Positions 35,057 through 47,226 of a stretch of 64,000 bases of DNA are shown piece by piece. The translations under genes were made by a program, and so were the position numbers. Position 1 is the stretch's first letter; the number at the start of each line of letters is the position of its first letter. Source of the DNA: Gymnothorax reevesii. Lineage: Eukaryota; Chordata; Actinopteri; Anguilliformes; Muraenidae. The DNA lies in the NCBI GenBank assembly GCA_029721435.1, contig CM056592.1:38832611-38896610 (forward strand). Direction: 5' to 3'. The notes under the pieces were generated by a model, which did not search any database, was not told where the DNA came from, and saw only the letters and a program-made list of their open reading frames with translations.

Positions 35057-36642
35057 AGCTTGAGAAATGTGTTTACACCCTGGACAGATGAAAAATCCTC
35101 TGCACGGAACTTACACTATTCATCCATACCTATGGGCTATTGGAAGTCACCAGTTTGCCAAGCAGGCATTTCTTTTGACGGTGAACTCGAGTGCCCAGAA
35201 GAACCCCGCGCAACCACAGTTTTTGATAGCATGCGTCAAAATAGCTATTCTAGCGTTTGAGCTTTGAATTGCACGAGCAATACATCTTCCTGTCAGAGGT
35301 AACTTTAGCAGAAATTACTAGCTGCTGACACTATCGACAGCAAAAAGTTCTACAGTGATTTATTCCAGTCCACGAAAGCGACTGGCAGCCCCGTGGAGCT
35401 GTTGATAAATGATATTATAAATGAGAATTAATGGCTACATTAATGTGTTTTTCTCCCTTGATTTTTAAATGTCATGACGATGAGCGTAATAACACACCAC
35501 CTGCACCCAATCCCCAGTCTGATTAATGAGGTGACATATTGATTATGAATTCTTAAGCCCTATCATTCACGCCAACCGTTTAATCGATATCTTAAATCTA
35601 CATGTCGTAAACATGTGTACATTAGGACGCTACGGCCCCAGCTGGGGACCATATGGAAGCAGCTATAAAACTGAGGTCACTAACTGAGACACCAATCCGC
35701 TTCCATAGTCCTGAAATGGAAAAGACGCTTCTCCTGCAGTCGACGTGACTCTGGTTAACCTCTGAGTGAAACCAAAGAAGTGCCTTTGGGTGGGATAATG
35801 ATATCTGAGGATCTAGCGATGTCTCCGAGCACTTCAGGTCTCCAGCGTTCGACGGCCCGCCCACACAGCCTCTTTGGACCTCTTTCGTTTTTACTCCCGT
35901 TGTACTCGCCCTCGAATTTGCCTGCACTTTCGCAGCACAAAGACTGAGCCAATATTTGATCCTTTCCTATGAGTTGTGAAGGTGGGCTCTTCAGACATAC
36001 TGATCTCTGTTCCAGAGCTGTGTACTCGAAAACCCGAAATGTTTGATTCACTTAAAAATTTCCCGTCACAACTGAGTTTAGTTATTTCTCACTTTCTCCT
36101 CAGGTTTTCGGCCCAATTAATCATTCAAATTTATTGGAAGTCACTCAATGTAGTTATGTGAAATCATTTGACATAAGATTTGATGTAAATCTAACATTTG
36201 AGTTTGTCAGGCGTAGAATTTAATGCCCCAGTTGTGCAGCTTTGCTCACCCCAGTGCTGGCTGCCCAGTTGGAATGTTCCAGAAGTGGCCGACCGAGTGA
36301 CAGACCTCCTGAGCCTCTCTGTGTTCCAGAGTCTTGTGAGGCTCAGTGACTTTCATTAACCTCGTATCCTCTCTCAGCCAGATGCACCGAGCGGGCAGCT
36401 ATTCCTTAGCTGCAGTGTCCACAGTGCAGTCCAGAGGTATTTGGACGGTAACATTTTTGTTCTGTGGCCCAGTGCTCCAGCACACTGCACTCAAAAATAA
36501 TGAATGTGTTTGGGACTGTCAGCTTTTCAGTTTTATATACGTACTCCCTCTAAATACCCATAGATGTCACAGTGTATTATATACATATTTGGCTGATGGT
36601 GGCTTTGTTTGATTTTAAGACAGAGGCGGCCCACCCCCCCCC

Positions 36643-36670
<28 letters not shown>
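36643..36670. repeat. (CA)n microsatellite after a C run
   Basis: A short poly-C run continues into a pure CA run of about 14 units, with further CA-rich sequence to 36710. Confidence 0.95.
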
Positions 36671-36675
<5 letters not shown>

Positions 36676-38407
36676 AAATGTACACACACGTACTCTCACA
36701 CACATACAAAGCTCATGTCAACCCGCAGACTCATGATTTATTTCTTAAGGCAGTGGGGCTGGCATTGCCGCAGAATGTGTCTGACTCATCTGATAACTTA
36801 TATTTGCAAATTTGGCCGTCGTAGGGAATGAGGAGTGTGTCTGACCCTTTTATAATTGCATTTTAGACTTTTATCTGACAAAATTTACATACATAGTGCC
36901 TCCTGCCCATTATATATAGGTGCTGTGAGTCTGAAATTTGCTTTTGCTGAGTCCCTATAACAACTCCTGGGCTGATATTTTAGGGAGAACAGATAAAAAT
37001 CCTGTAATATGACAGAAAAGTGTATTTCTTGTTTTTTTTTTTTTTTAACATAATACACATACATTTTTAGCAAAAAAAAATTCAGCTTTAAAAAATAATA
37101 TTAATGCATAATTTTTATTGATTGCTTCTTATAGCCTACGTTTCTTCATGGGGGGATTTACTGTTTTGAAGATGAATGGCTGAGTTGCGTCCGGTGTAGC
37201 GGACAGGAAATTTAATCCTGGTCTTTTGTGGAAATGTGAACGAAAATGACACTTTGGCTGCATTTCATTCCCTGGGGTTAATCCCTACGCACTACACCCT
37301 GTGATGTCACTTCCCTTCGCAGTGACCCAGCAGGGTGTGGGGTTCCAAGTAACGCTCGTCTGGAATGCCCTTCGACGTATTTCGGGGCTTCGACGTTCGG
37401 TTAAAGCAAGTGTAAACTAAAGGCAGCCTGTTCACGGGAGAAGTGCTTTCACTGGCTATTTATTGGTTTCGCTGTAGGTTTATAACCAACTGCATACAGT
37501 AACTTTAATTTGGCAATAAAGCGTCTGTATGTAACTAGCATTAGTCAGTCGACGTTAGTCAGCAATTTTGCTTGGTTTGCTAGCTTCCTGTGCTCTAGCG
37601 ACAAGCCATCGCTCTTGTCATTTTTACCCCTCAGCCCGACAAGGGCACGAGAGGTATTGTTGTCCCTTCGGCGGGCGGGCGGCGGCCAATTTTGTCTTGG
37701 CTATTTCTCTGTAACCACTTGGGTTAGGAAGTTCATATTGCATATGTAAACTCCCCATGGGGGGCAGGTGTGCCTTTTCGCGGTTTTGTCCCAGTTTGAC
37801 CTTTGACCTTGCAGCAGTGACCCTTGGGGCTGAGGGGTATTGCCCGCTTCAGCGAGGCCCATTTTCTTAAATGTCGTTGAGTGACACACTTCATGTCACT
37901 TCATGACACACACACACTCGGGTCGTCACACAGCATTGTGGGAGCAAAGTGACCATTCCCTGCTCATTTCGGAAATGACTGTCATGTCGGGCCCTTTGAA
38001 GAGATGAGTTTTACTCACTTTGGATTGGAGCGCCCTTCTATATGGCTTTAGTGGGCGTGGCCCTCTTTGTTTACAACAACCCTGGCTTTTGAAATACAGC
38101 CATGGTTTATAACCCACACTTAGAATTTTATTGATAAATCTGTCATTGGTATGATGTTAACATGTCGCCTAGAATCCAGTCATCATCATATCCTCATTTT
38201 CTCTCTTTCTGGAGCCGTTTCTGCATCAAACGTTCATCAAACTTTATTACGGAGGGGAGAGTAAACACCGCACTGTGGAGATGGCGGGAAAGCGGAAGCC
38301 ATCGTAGGAATATGTGCAAATGGGCTCGCTGTCCGTCGATCCTTCACATGCGGCTCTGATTGCATTAGGTGGAGAATTTCCAGTTCCATCTTCCTCGGTG
38401 ATTCAAT

Positions 38408-39005
38408 TTGTGTGAGTGTGTTTATGTGTGGGAGGGCGGGCACTCTGGTGTGTGTGTGTGTGTGCATGTGTGTGTGCGTGCACATGCGTGTCTGTGTGCA
38501 TGTATGTGTGCATGGGTGTTTATGTGGGTATGCGGGTGCGTGTTTTTGTGCATTTTGTATGCATGTGTGTGTGCGTGCTTGTGTGTGAGGGTGCGTCTGT
38601 GGTTCTGTTTGCACACGGGTGGTACATAGAAGCATGCGCTGTCTTAATTTGAGTTTTATGTATGAGTCCATATGGGATGCATATGCTCTTTTATATGTAT
38701 GAGCGATTGTTTGCATGTCATTGTGGATTATATGTGCATGCTTTTGTGCACGCATGCGTGCGGGTGTGTGCCTGGGTGAATGTGTGTCGTAAAATGCGCA
38801 TGCCCATGTGCGCACACGTGTGTCCGTGTGTAAATGGATGTTAATGTGCAAAACGGCTTGCCCGTGTGTGAGGGTGAGTCAGTGTGAGTGTATGCGCGCA
38901 CGCGCGCGTGCGTGTGTTTGTATGTGCGTGTATGTACGTATATGCCCGTGTGTCTGCGTGTGTGTAAGCATGGGTGTGTGTGTGTGTGTGTGTGTGTGAG
39001 CGCAC
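38408..39005. repeat. 600-bp GT-rich cryptic microsatellite
   Basis: Alternating TG, TGTATG, TGCG and TGCATG words fill nearly 600 bp, with a GCGCGCACGCGCGCGTGCG-like core near 38893-38912. Long ORFs on both strands (for example the 204-codon minus-strand ORF rich in His and Thr) follow from the repeat. It has strong Z-DNA potential. Confidence 0.85.
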
Positions 39006-39400
39006 GTTCATATGCATGTGTTTATTTGAGTTGTTTACGGCTGATGTGCCCGTTAGCGGTCGGAGCATCTGTAGCTCCTTCAGGGAGGCTCACGGTGTTG
39101 CTCTGTCTCCTGCCTCCTGTCGCTGAGATGAATCTGTTATTGTGAGGCTGCGTCCTGCGTGCTCAGCCCTGATGATTTAAGTGTGCTCAGCCTGCGCCTC
39201 CTGCCTGTGTACAGTGTAGGAAGGGCATGAGCAGAGCTATAACACATAAATCAGCACAATGCTAACCGCCTCTCAGCGTCCTGACCATCCCTCTCATACA
39301 GACAGCCAAGCAGGATAGTGCTGAAACTGAATAATGTCCTCTGACCAGCTCCTGTGATCGGGATGATGAGAGACTGAAGATTTTTAATGAACTGGAGAGG

Positions 39401-39405
<5 letters not shown>

Positions 39406-39448
<43 letters not shown>
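39406..39448. repeat. (GA)n microsatellite
   Basis: Nearly pure GA run of about 20 units. Confidence 0.95.
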
Positions 39449-39452
<4 letters not shown>

Positions 39453-41629
39453 GTATGCATGTTTATGGGTTTATGCATGTGTACGTTAGCATGCTGTATG
39501 TGTTAATGCACATGTATGTTCGTGTGAGGGTCCGCGTGATGTGTGTGTAAATATGCTGTTGTGTGTGTATGAGAGAGAGAGAGCACAGTGTCAGTAACAT
39601 AGTGTGAGAGAGACAGCGCAGGTCAGTGATACCTGTGCACTATCGGTCCTCTCATGCCCAGTACTGTGTCAGCTTATGATGTGGCTGAATGGATTGTGCT
39701 ATAAACTCAGGGAGAATCTATTCTCAGATTCCCTCATTGGGCTTACTAAAAGCTGGTCTCTGTAAGTTACCCTCTGATTGACTAGCCATTGAATATTCAT
39801 GTTGCTGATTGGTTAAAATTGTCCCAATGCTTTCTGTGCTAATGAAATGCCTTCCAAATGGCCAGTTCAAAATCCTTTTGTTATACGCAGTGCTCAGAGT
39901 TTAAGTCTTCGCATGAAAAACTGTGAGTTTAAAATTTCAAAGAAATAAAATGAATGAAATGGCATAGTATTCAATTTTTGTCCCTTCCATGCAGGGCGAG
40001 ACTCTGGAAAACGGCTAAAATTGATTCGCGGTCAGGAAATTGGATCGAAGACGAACCACTATTCTTGTTTCTTTCAGAAAGGAGCTCCGCATAACAAACA
40101 GTTTATTCATGGGCTTTTTGCTCCATGGCCTGCAGATAAACTGTGCAACAGTGTTTTAGCTGTTTCCTGCATATTTAACTTATTGGAAATCAACCACTTC
40201 TGTAGAAATTAATGATTTTTTGTCGCGCTCACCTAAGCCAACCAAGGTATTTGTCTTAAATTGTGCTTCTATGGGTGAACTAACCTTGGTATTTGAAGAG
40301 CCACTTCGGAACTCTGCTGGGAAATAAATTGATGAAATTGGACGCGGAAAAATGGTCCCCGAAAAGTGTTTTTGCTATCCAATCTTGAGCTTTTATTTCT
40401 TAATGAGTGACATCAGCTGAAGTCCAAGTCCATCCATTATCCTGATCTTCATTTTATGTTCAGTCATTCTCAGTAGCACCGCCAGGTACGCTACGCATCT
40501 ACCTCAATACAATTCGTTGCGCGAAACTGAATAGCAGGTGCTACTAGGGGCACATTTATCAGTGACAGAGCCGGCCGATGCCATGAGCTGTCTTCCTGGT
40601 CATTTTAGGCCATGGTCATCACTGGGACACACAATGCAACTGAGTGATTTATGGTTCAGCACTTTGGGGCCTCAGTGGCATTCTTGTTTGCGCCCCTAAA
40701 CCCCAGGGTGGACTCTGTTTATTGACGCTGGTTATTTACTTTGCCTTAGTGGAAAAGAACAAACAAACTAACACAAGCAACTTCAAAGGAAGGTGCGCTG
40801 AGGCGTGAAGTTTACGGCCTGCCACAGAGTGTTAGCGTCAGAGAATATATCAGCGCGAGGCTGATGTGAAAATGTCACGCGTTCACATCGCCTGTGTGGA
40901 GAGAGTTTGCGGATTTGCACGTGGTCCGGCCCATGGGGTTCCCCAGAGTTAGGGGCTTGTCGTGCTATATCAAAGGTCCTTTAAATTCAAGGACTGGCTG
41001 GGATACCAAATCGTGGTCCTCTTGGGGAGGGCGGGACATATCCCCTGGTCTACGACCACATAGCGCAATTCCATACCCAGTTGTGGCATTTTTATTATCA
41101 TTGATTGTGAACGAAAAATATTTTGTTTAAAACGGAACTTTTTTTTTAATTTCAACAAGTCATGTTGGCATTTTTTTTTTAAATGTTTGAATTGGTGTGG
41201 AAAGGCTTTGCTCAAAGTAAGACAGACTGTTTCATGGACATTTCCAGACTCACAATTTTCTGCTGACATATTCATTAGTAACATCAAAATGCATCACGTA
41301 TTTTCACTGCAATGAAAGGTAAGGATATTTAAAAATAAATTTGCCTGTCAATCTACTGAACAGTCTTTGATATTGAGTGAATAAATTGTTATAAATTGAC
41401 TGCTAGTTTTGTCAATTAAATGTAAGCCGAATGAGAGTAATCATGTTTTGAATCTGCCTATCCTTTCTAAACTTTAGCCGCACTTCCGCTAAGCACTTTT
41501 GGTTTAGAACCCTTAAAACTGTGACATATCCTGTACGGATTGGTACCTAAACCCTTGATCTGGATTGCATTTCCACTGCAGTCAGAACGCTTAATGTAGG
41601 CGGAGTTAACACTGGATGGCAATAGCGGC

Positions 41630-43560
41630 GTCCTAAGGTGGCCGACAGGGGCAAATGCGCCACAACTGCCCAAAAAAATCTCCAACTGGAGAAACATAGA
41701 GTAAAAACAGAAACCATGCAAATTCAAAAGCACTCAAACCGCAAAATCAAATGCAAGAGAAAAATGCTGCATATCTACATCAACACGAACGCACTACAAC
41801 AGCTTAAAAAATCCCCAAACGTAGAAAGGGGCTGCAGAAATAGAAATGATGCAAAAGTCAAAAACACTCCAACCACAAAAGCAAATTAGGCTTTATGCCA
41901 TCAGTGGTGATGGCTTGGGGTATATCCCCGAACGCCCCATCCTCCAATTCCCCAATCCTTGAATAGGCCCAGTACAGTATAAAGCCCCTCAGGGCATGAC
42001 CTTTCATTTTAACTTAATTTCAGGTCAATTGGACAAATAGTTCTGAAGATATGGCCAAAATGGTAATTTTTCCATCACAAAGCGCCTCCTGGTGGCAAAA
42101 TATTGAACCATACAGGTATGATGTCATCATGTGACACGTTATGAGGTCATGACTTTGCAGTTGAACACAGTTTCTTGTCAATTGGACAAATAGTTCCAAA
42201 GATCTGGCAAAAATGGTGAATTTTATGTGACAAAGCTCCACCTTGTGTCAAAATTTTGAACCAAACAGGTATAATGTCATCGTGGGACACATCCTCAGGT
42301 CATGACCTTTCATTTGCACTTGATTTGAGGTCAATCTATAAATAGTAAACTGTCCAAAATCGAATCAGTTCTTCCTCTTTATGATACTTACTTATATGAA
42401 AAACTTGGAATTTGTAATTGAAATATTACTGAAGTTATCGCGTTAACACGTAAATTAGTTTTTGGCCCTTGGTGGCCAATCTAAAAATCGTATAGTGTCC
42501 AAAATTCAATCAGTTCTTCCTCTTTATGATACTTACTTATGTGCAAAACTTGAAATTTCTAATTGAAATATAACTGAAGTTATCGCGTTAACACTTAGGG
42601 CGGCAGCGGTCGGACCTAAAACAATGGCGTTCCGGGGATATAATGAAAGAGAAAAACCCTACATTTAGACATCAACACAACGGAAGTACTCCAAGGCACT
42701 ATTAGGAGCGCCGACTACCACGTTGTGGAATAGTTTTTATTTTTGACCTGTGCGAGACCAGATGGAGTATTTTGTTTTATGATCTCTACACTACAGCAAA
42801 GGGTTTTCTCAGTTCTGCCATCTTGTGAGCATGCGCAAAGAGCTCACTCAGTTTTGTGACCATAAGTTATAAGTTTGCCATTTAGTTGGTAGGCTAGCAT
42901 TTACATGCATCAGATATGACTAGCTAAGTCAGCAAAGAGGCTTTCAAGCTAGCTAACATCAGAACTGTTGCTTAGCTAGTTAGTTCACTGGCCTTGCTTG
43001 CTAACAGTCATACCTGGTATAATATAAATGCTTGCAGTTGGACTCTAGCTACGTAAGATCGCAAAATAATGGATATTCACTTATTTTCTGTTGACTTTCG
43101 TGGACCAAATATGACTGTTCACTGCCGGTGTAGCGAATTCGCTAGCTAAGCAAGCAAACTAACATTAGATAGCTACTGTAAGTAGAAAGCCATTTCTGGT
43201 CAAAAGGAGAAACCATTCCAGGCGGCGCTCCTCGTTGTGGCTTTGAGTACTTCCGTTGTGTTGATGTCTAAATGCAGCGTTTTTCTCTCAAATTTGTTTT
43301 TGTGGTTTGCGTGTTTTTGGGTTTGATTCATTCTTGTGTTTGTGGTGCATTTCTCTGATTGAAGATGTTTTGGGCCATTGCAGCGTGTTTGTGCTAACGT
43401 GGATATGCAGTGTTTTTCTCTTGCATCTGCCTTTCTTGTTTGCGTGTTTTCAAACTTTGCATTGTTTCTGTTTTTGTAGCGCATTTCTCCTTTTGGACAT
43501 AGTTTGGGATGTCACAGGGCGTTTGCCCCTGTTAGCCCCTGTCAGCCACATCCTTGGTCA
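41630..43560. mobile_element. Fold-back element with about 330-bp inverted arms
   Basis: The left arm starts GGTGGCCGACAGGGGCAAAT and carries AAACAGAAACCATGCAAA, ATGCAAGAGAAAAATGCTGC and, after an interruption, GACATCAACACAACGGAAGT. The right arm (about 43200-43558) is its reverse complement: ACAGGGGCAAACGCC, AAACAGAAACAATGCAAAG, GCAAGAGAAAAACACTGC, GACATCAACACAACGGAAGT. The centre (42720-43200) is unique. There is no transposase ORF. The left arm is split by the insert at 41888-42640. Outer ends and target duplication are approximate. Confidence 0.7.
41888..42640. repeat. Repeat inserted in the left arm of the fold-back element
   Basis: This block interrupts arm sequence that is continuous on the other side (AACCACAAAA-GCAAATT before, GAAAGAGAAAAACCC after). 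It has internal tandem duplications: GTCAATTGGACAAATAGTTC occurs near 42023 and 42178, and CAGTTCTTCCTCTTTATGAT near 42367 and 42509. GGGGTATATCCCCGAACGCC at the left and GGCGTTCCGGGGATATAATG at the right are near-complementary ends. Confidence 0.6.
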
Positions 43561-43619
43561 AGTAAGATTGATGATTCATTTGAGACAAATCAATGGACTG
43601 CAGTGTTTTTGCTCCGCCT

Positions 43620-44075
43620 ATTTTTAATTTGGCATCTCCAATCCCACCCAAATCTGGACAGTCCAGTTTGGGAAATATGTACGAGGCTTTGCGCATATGC
43701 GACCCCCTGTTGCCAATTCAGGAGAGTGTAGACAGGTCGCGGCTCTCTCCCGAAGCACGCGCCTGTCAGCCACCACTTCTTATACGCTCATTGGTTGAAT
43801 CGTCGCAAGTTCAGAACGAGGGCGGAGGATACCCGGACATGAACAGGCCTAGAATCTTCCTGACGAGCACACGTCTGGCCAAGAAGAGGTGAACAAAGCA
43901 ACTTACTGTATATTACCCTTCCCAATGTGCATCCCTGTAGTGGCCCCTTGCGCGCCACTTCTGAAAAAGCTGCCGACCACTGCCAGATGGTACGACCAGG
44001 GCTTGAATCTGCGCTGTGATAGTCACCTTTGCTTTGCAATGCGATGCTTTAACCGTGTGAGCTATCCGGCAGCTC
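43620..44075 (-). mobile_element. tRNA-derived SINE, copy 1
   Basis: On the minus strand the head reads GAGCTGCCGGATAGCTCACA (A-box-like) and CAGATTCAAGCCCTGGTCG (B-box-like). A body shared with 55453-55942 follows, and the 3' end is an AT-rich tail after GGGATTGGAGATGCC. It is flanked by the direct repeat TGCTCCGCCT (43610-43619 and 44076-44085). It has diverged from copy 2 mostly by point changes. Confidence 0.8.
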
Positions 44076-44626
44076 TGCTCCGCCTTTCAATATTGGATCA
44101 GCAAGCAAGATACAAGATACAAGAGGGGTAAAAAATAAAATGGAACAAATTGAAGTGTTCTTTTTGGTACCGCCCACAACTTTAAACAATGGAAATGCCA
44201 AATTAACTGTTCTAATGTGTAATTAACTGAGCTGAACTGAACTGGACTCTTTGGTGGAAACACAGCTTTTTATGACACATCCATGACAACTACACCATGG
44301 CAAGGCCTGCATGTGATTTGTTGTGTCTTGCTATTTCATAACTGATCAGCAATCAGGACTGAATGAGTCATATTCAAACTTCCACTCTTTGTCTAAACTG
44401 TGGTGAATACGCCTGGTGGCTGTTCAGAAGCGCATCCAACCCTTTTCTATCTTCGTGCGCTTTACTTTTAACCGATCAAAATGCTGGGGATACATCATCG
44501 CACTTCTGTCAATTCCAATGTCAATTTGCTAGTTATTTGTAGCCCCTTTCAAGATAATATCTTTTTAACCCTTAGAGCGCTAAATGCAACTATTGTTACT
44601 CAAGGATGTAAGATATCAAAAACTAA

Positions 44627-44721
44627 GCTGTTAAAAAGCCTACCATGTGCCGACTTGTTTAAAAGAGCTCCCCTGCGGGAGCTCTTTCAAACAGGTCAAC
44701 ACATGATAGGTTTTCAACAGC
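44627..44721. repeat. 95-bp hairpin inside the TTAA-type MITE
   Basis: GCTGTTAAAAAGCCTACCAT...AAAAGAGCTCCC pairs with GGGAGCTCTTTCAAACAGG...AACAGC across a loop of a few bases. The arms are about 45 nt. Most mismatches between the arms are transitions, so several stay G-U paired in RNA, mainly in a minus-strand transcript. Confidence 0.8.
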
Positions 44722-44749
44722 AAAAGATAATTATATATATGTATATATA

Positions 44750-45861
44750 CCGTACAGGCGAAATGTTTGGACACACCCTCTCATTAAATGCGTTTCCTTT
44801 ATTTTCATGACTATTTACATTGTAGATTCTCACTGAAGGCATCAAAACTATGATTGAACGCATGTAGAATTATGTACGTATGTATCAAAAGTTGTCCATT
44901 AGGGCTGTCGGCTGTGAATCAACTAGGACTGTGTGATATGAAGACATATATTGTGCCACGATAGAAAAATGTAATCGATAGAAAAATGGCTCTATCCTTT
45001 ATATCGTTGTGTTACAAATCAAGTAATTTCCAGTAATTTATTATGGGTGTTTATGCGCATAGACCACATTAACTGACTGCCTAACACATAATAACACAGT
45101 TTAAAGTGATAGTCCACCCAAAAACTATAATTTGTATATCAATTACTCACCATTAGATGTCTCGAACAGACAGTTGTTTTTCACCTGGCGCAACTTTATG
45201 GCCACTGGAGAGTTTTGAAAAATTATCCTTTTCTGTGGAAGCAAATGGGGTCTCCCAGTAGCAACGGCAAAACTCCACAAAACATCTGTTGACAAACTTT
45301 CAAACCATCATCGAACACATCGTCCAGTATAATAAAAATCTGCTTTGTCCACTCGTATCCTCAGAACTCCAGAAAAGTGATTAAAGCGGTTGCTATATCG
45401 TGATATACAAAAGGTATATCGTTATCGGGATATCAGGTAACCTATATTGGGATGTGAGATTTAGGTCATATCGCACAGCCCTAGTATCAACCCGACTTCT
45501 GCTTAACACAACTGATGGCCCCAACCCCATTGATAAGGCAAGAAATTCCACTAATTAACCCTGACGAGGCACACCAGTGAAGTGAAAACCATTTCAGGTG
45601 ACGACCTCTTGAAGCTCATCAAGAGAATGCCAAGAGTGTGCAGAGCAGTAATCAGAGCAAAGGGCGGCTACTTTGAAGAAACTAGAAAATAAGACATGTT
45701 TTCAGTTACAGGTATTTCACACTTTTTTTTGTTAAGTACATAACTCCACGTGTTCATTCATAGTTTTGATGCCTTCAGTAAGAGTGTACAATGTAAATTG
45801 TCATGAAAATAAAGGAAACATATTGAATGAGGAGGTGTGTCCAAACTTTTGGCCTGTACTG
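44750..45861. mobile_element. Tc1-like non-autonomous element, split by a hAT MITE
   Basis: The left end CCGTACAGGCGAAATGTTTG-GACACACC and the reverse complement of the right end (CAGTACAGGCCAAAAGTTTG-GACACACC) continue into shared subterminal sequence: CTTTATTTTCATGAC, TTTACATTGTA and GAAGGCATCAAAACTATGA. It inserted in an (AT)n tract; TA is at 44748-44749 on the left, and the right junction reads CA, probably mutated. The part at 45500-45700 (AACACAACTGATGGCCCCAA, CTTGAAGCTCATCAAGAGA, GAGCAAAGGGCGGCTACTT) is typical of an abundant fish family. No intact transposase. Confidence 0.82.
44924..45483. mobile_element. hAT-type MITE nested in the Tc1-like element
   Basis: Ends are TAGGACTGTGTGATATGA and, from the right, TAGGGCTGTGCGATATGA. 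Flanking 8-bp duplications are GAATCAAC (44916-44923) and GTATCAAC (45484-45491), 7 of 8 matching. The interior has ATATCG-rich inverted segments and no ORF. The 8-bp duplication places it with hAT elements. Confidence 0.82.
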
Positions 45862-46169
45862 CAAATATATATATATATATATATTAAAAAATAATTTTGG
45901 TGCTTTAAGGGTTAATTTATTCTCCAGTTCGTGGATATGATGGGCTCATTTGCTCGGAATACAATTATTTTTGACCTCTAAACATTGTGGCAGGAAATTC
46001 ATTCGGCGGGAAATATTGTAAGTGAAACGCTATTCTCTGTTGAAATTTCACATTAACTTGGCCAACAGAAGCACTCTTTTTATCCTTAATGGCAGTTCTG
46101 TGGATTTCACTGATCTTCGCGTTGGTTAATGTCGATATATCTTTTTTGCTTGAATCTCATTTTATTGAA

Positions 46170-46469
46170 CAGTGCTGTGAATTGCAAGTGGGCAATTCAG
46201 GGTTCGAATCTCGGGCAGAGCCGGCTCGGGGAGAGTCCTGTACGAGCTCTGCATTCTTTCCACAATTCTAATAAAAACAGGCTAGGCTAACTGGAGAACC
46301 TAAATCGTCCCCACGTTTGTGTGGACCCTCTGTGAACCACACCAGTCTCTCGGGTGTGTCCCTGCCTCTCCCAGTGCATGCTGGGATAGGATTCAGCCAC
46401 AAACCCTCCCCCACTGCCCCTTTGACCCTAACTTGAAATAAGCAAGTTGGTGAAAAAATGGATGGATAA
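46170..46469 (+). mobile_element. tRNA-derived SINE with GGATGGATA tail
   Basis: CAGGGTTCGAATCTCGGG is a good Pol III B box. Downstream, GTGTCCCTGCCTCTCCCAGT, GCATGCTGGGATAGGATTCA and AAAAATGGATGGATAA match the conserved 3' region and ATGGATGG tail of teleost V-SINE-type elements. The A-box side is degraded or truncated. Confidence 0.75.
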
Positions 46470-47073
46470 CGTTATTATTGGGCATTTTAAACGATTGAAT
46501 CGGATAAAAAAACAAATGCATTCCCCAAAGAGGTAAGTAATGTCAATTTCCTCATCTTAATTAATTTGATTATAGAAAATTACAGCGCATTTTTTGGGCA
46601 GATAACAAATGTTATTTTTCTCAATGTCGCAATTGAAGCAAAAAAGGCCGTTATTAGTGGCTGTTTTCGCTGTGCTTTCTCGTTAATTGATAGGCTTTGC
46701 ATTAATCACATGCTCTGTTCAGTTGCGCAACTCCATTTTCTGAATTCCCAAATAGCTTGTACATCTGGCACGGTATAAATAAATAAGAGAGTTCCAGCGG
46801 AGCACAAGCTGGGGCCTCATTTGGGCAGCTATTTAAACCCTTTTCACAGGGTTTATGTGAGAAGTCATGAGTCTGCTTTTCGCACCTTTTTGGAAATGGC
46901 ATGAGCTGACTCTGATTAGATGAGGCTTAAAATAAAACGCCCCTCCACGAGATTATCCCTCGTTGCCCTCCGACATGCTGGTCTTCTGAAAAACAAATCC
47001 AGATTTGTAGAAAGAGGATGTTTTAATATGAAAATGGCTGACACCTAATCTCTTTCTCTGCACTCTCTGGTAG

Positions 47074-47207
47074 GAGTTTGATGACTTCATCTTTGCGTTC
47101 TTCGCGGTGGAGATGGTCATAAAGATGGTGGCCCTAGGGATCTTCGGGAAGAAGTGTTACCTGGGCGACACGTGGAACCGGCTGGACTTCTTCATCGTGC
47201 TGGCTGG
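47074..47207 (+). CDS. cacna1g: Exon of T-type (Cav3) calcium channel alpha-1 subunit: IS2, S2-S3 linker and start of IS3
   Basis: This second exon of the same channel follows in phase 0. It has 44 codons plus 2 nt (phase 2 at the donor). The translation starts [18 protein letters not shown] (IS2), continues through the cytoplasmic linker [17 protein letters not shown] and ends in RLDFFIVLA (start of IS3). The voltage-sensor charge-transfer residues are present: aromatic F10 followed by E13 in S2, and D38 in S3. The acceptor is a pyrimidine-rich tract ending GGTAG at 47069-47073; the donor is [21 protein letters not shown] and GKKCYL are closer to CACNA1G than to CACNA1H, which as I recall has FDAF and GQKC. 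There are no stops or frameshifts, so the gene looks functional here. Both exons together give 81 complete residues of domain I. Confidence 0.95.
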
Positions 47208-47226
47208 GTGAGCGGAGCCGTTCGTG

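Larger units (their letters stand above)
44569..45911. mobile_element. TTAA-type (piggyBac-like) MITE hosting nested insertions
   Basis: CCCTTAGAGCGC at the left and GTGCTTTAAGGG at the right form short inverted ends, each flanked by TTAA (44565-44568 and 45912-45915). TTAA plus CCC termini fit piggyBac-like MITEs. Without the nested Tc1-like element, only about 230 bp belong to this element, including the hairpin at 44627-44721. The superfamily is inferred from ends only. Confidence 0.55.
34118..47073 (+). other. Intron between the IS1 and IS2 exons of the Cav3 gene
   Basis: This GT-AG intron is 12,956 bp long, phase 0, with donor GTAAGA and a CT-rich acceptor ending TAG. It contains a 67-bp-arm hairpin, GT/GA microsatellites, a composite fold-back element, a tRNA-derived SINE, a three-level transposon nest and a second SINE. 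The stretches 34124-34910, 35060-36640, 36675-38400, 39450-41620 and 46475-47060 show no element I can name. Around 37250-37900 a CTACACCCTGTGATGTCAC-type sequence may be another degraded MITE, but I could not define its ends. Confidence 0.85.

Noticed and set aside
38237..38851. 204-codon minus-strand ORF rich in His and Thr
   Set aside because: It is encoded by a GT/CA-rich cryptic microsatellite, which leaves long stopless frames.
46195..46215. Functional tRNA gene suggested by the GGTTCGAATC B box
   Set aside because: No cloverleaf or A box at the right distance; the following sequence is a SINE 3' region with an ATGGATGG tail.
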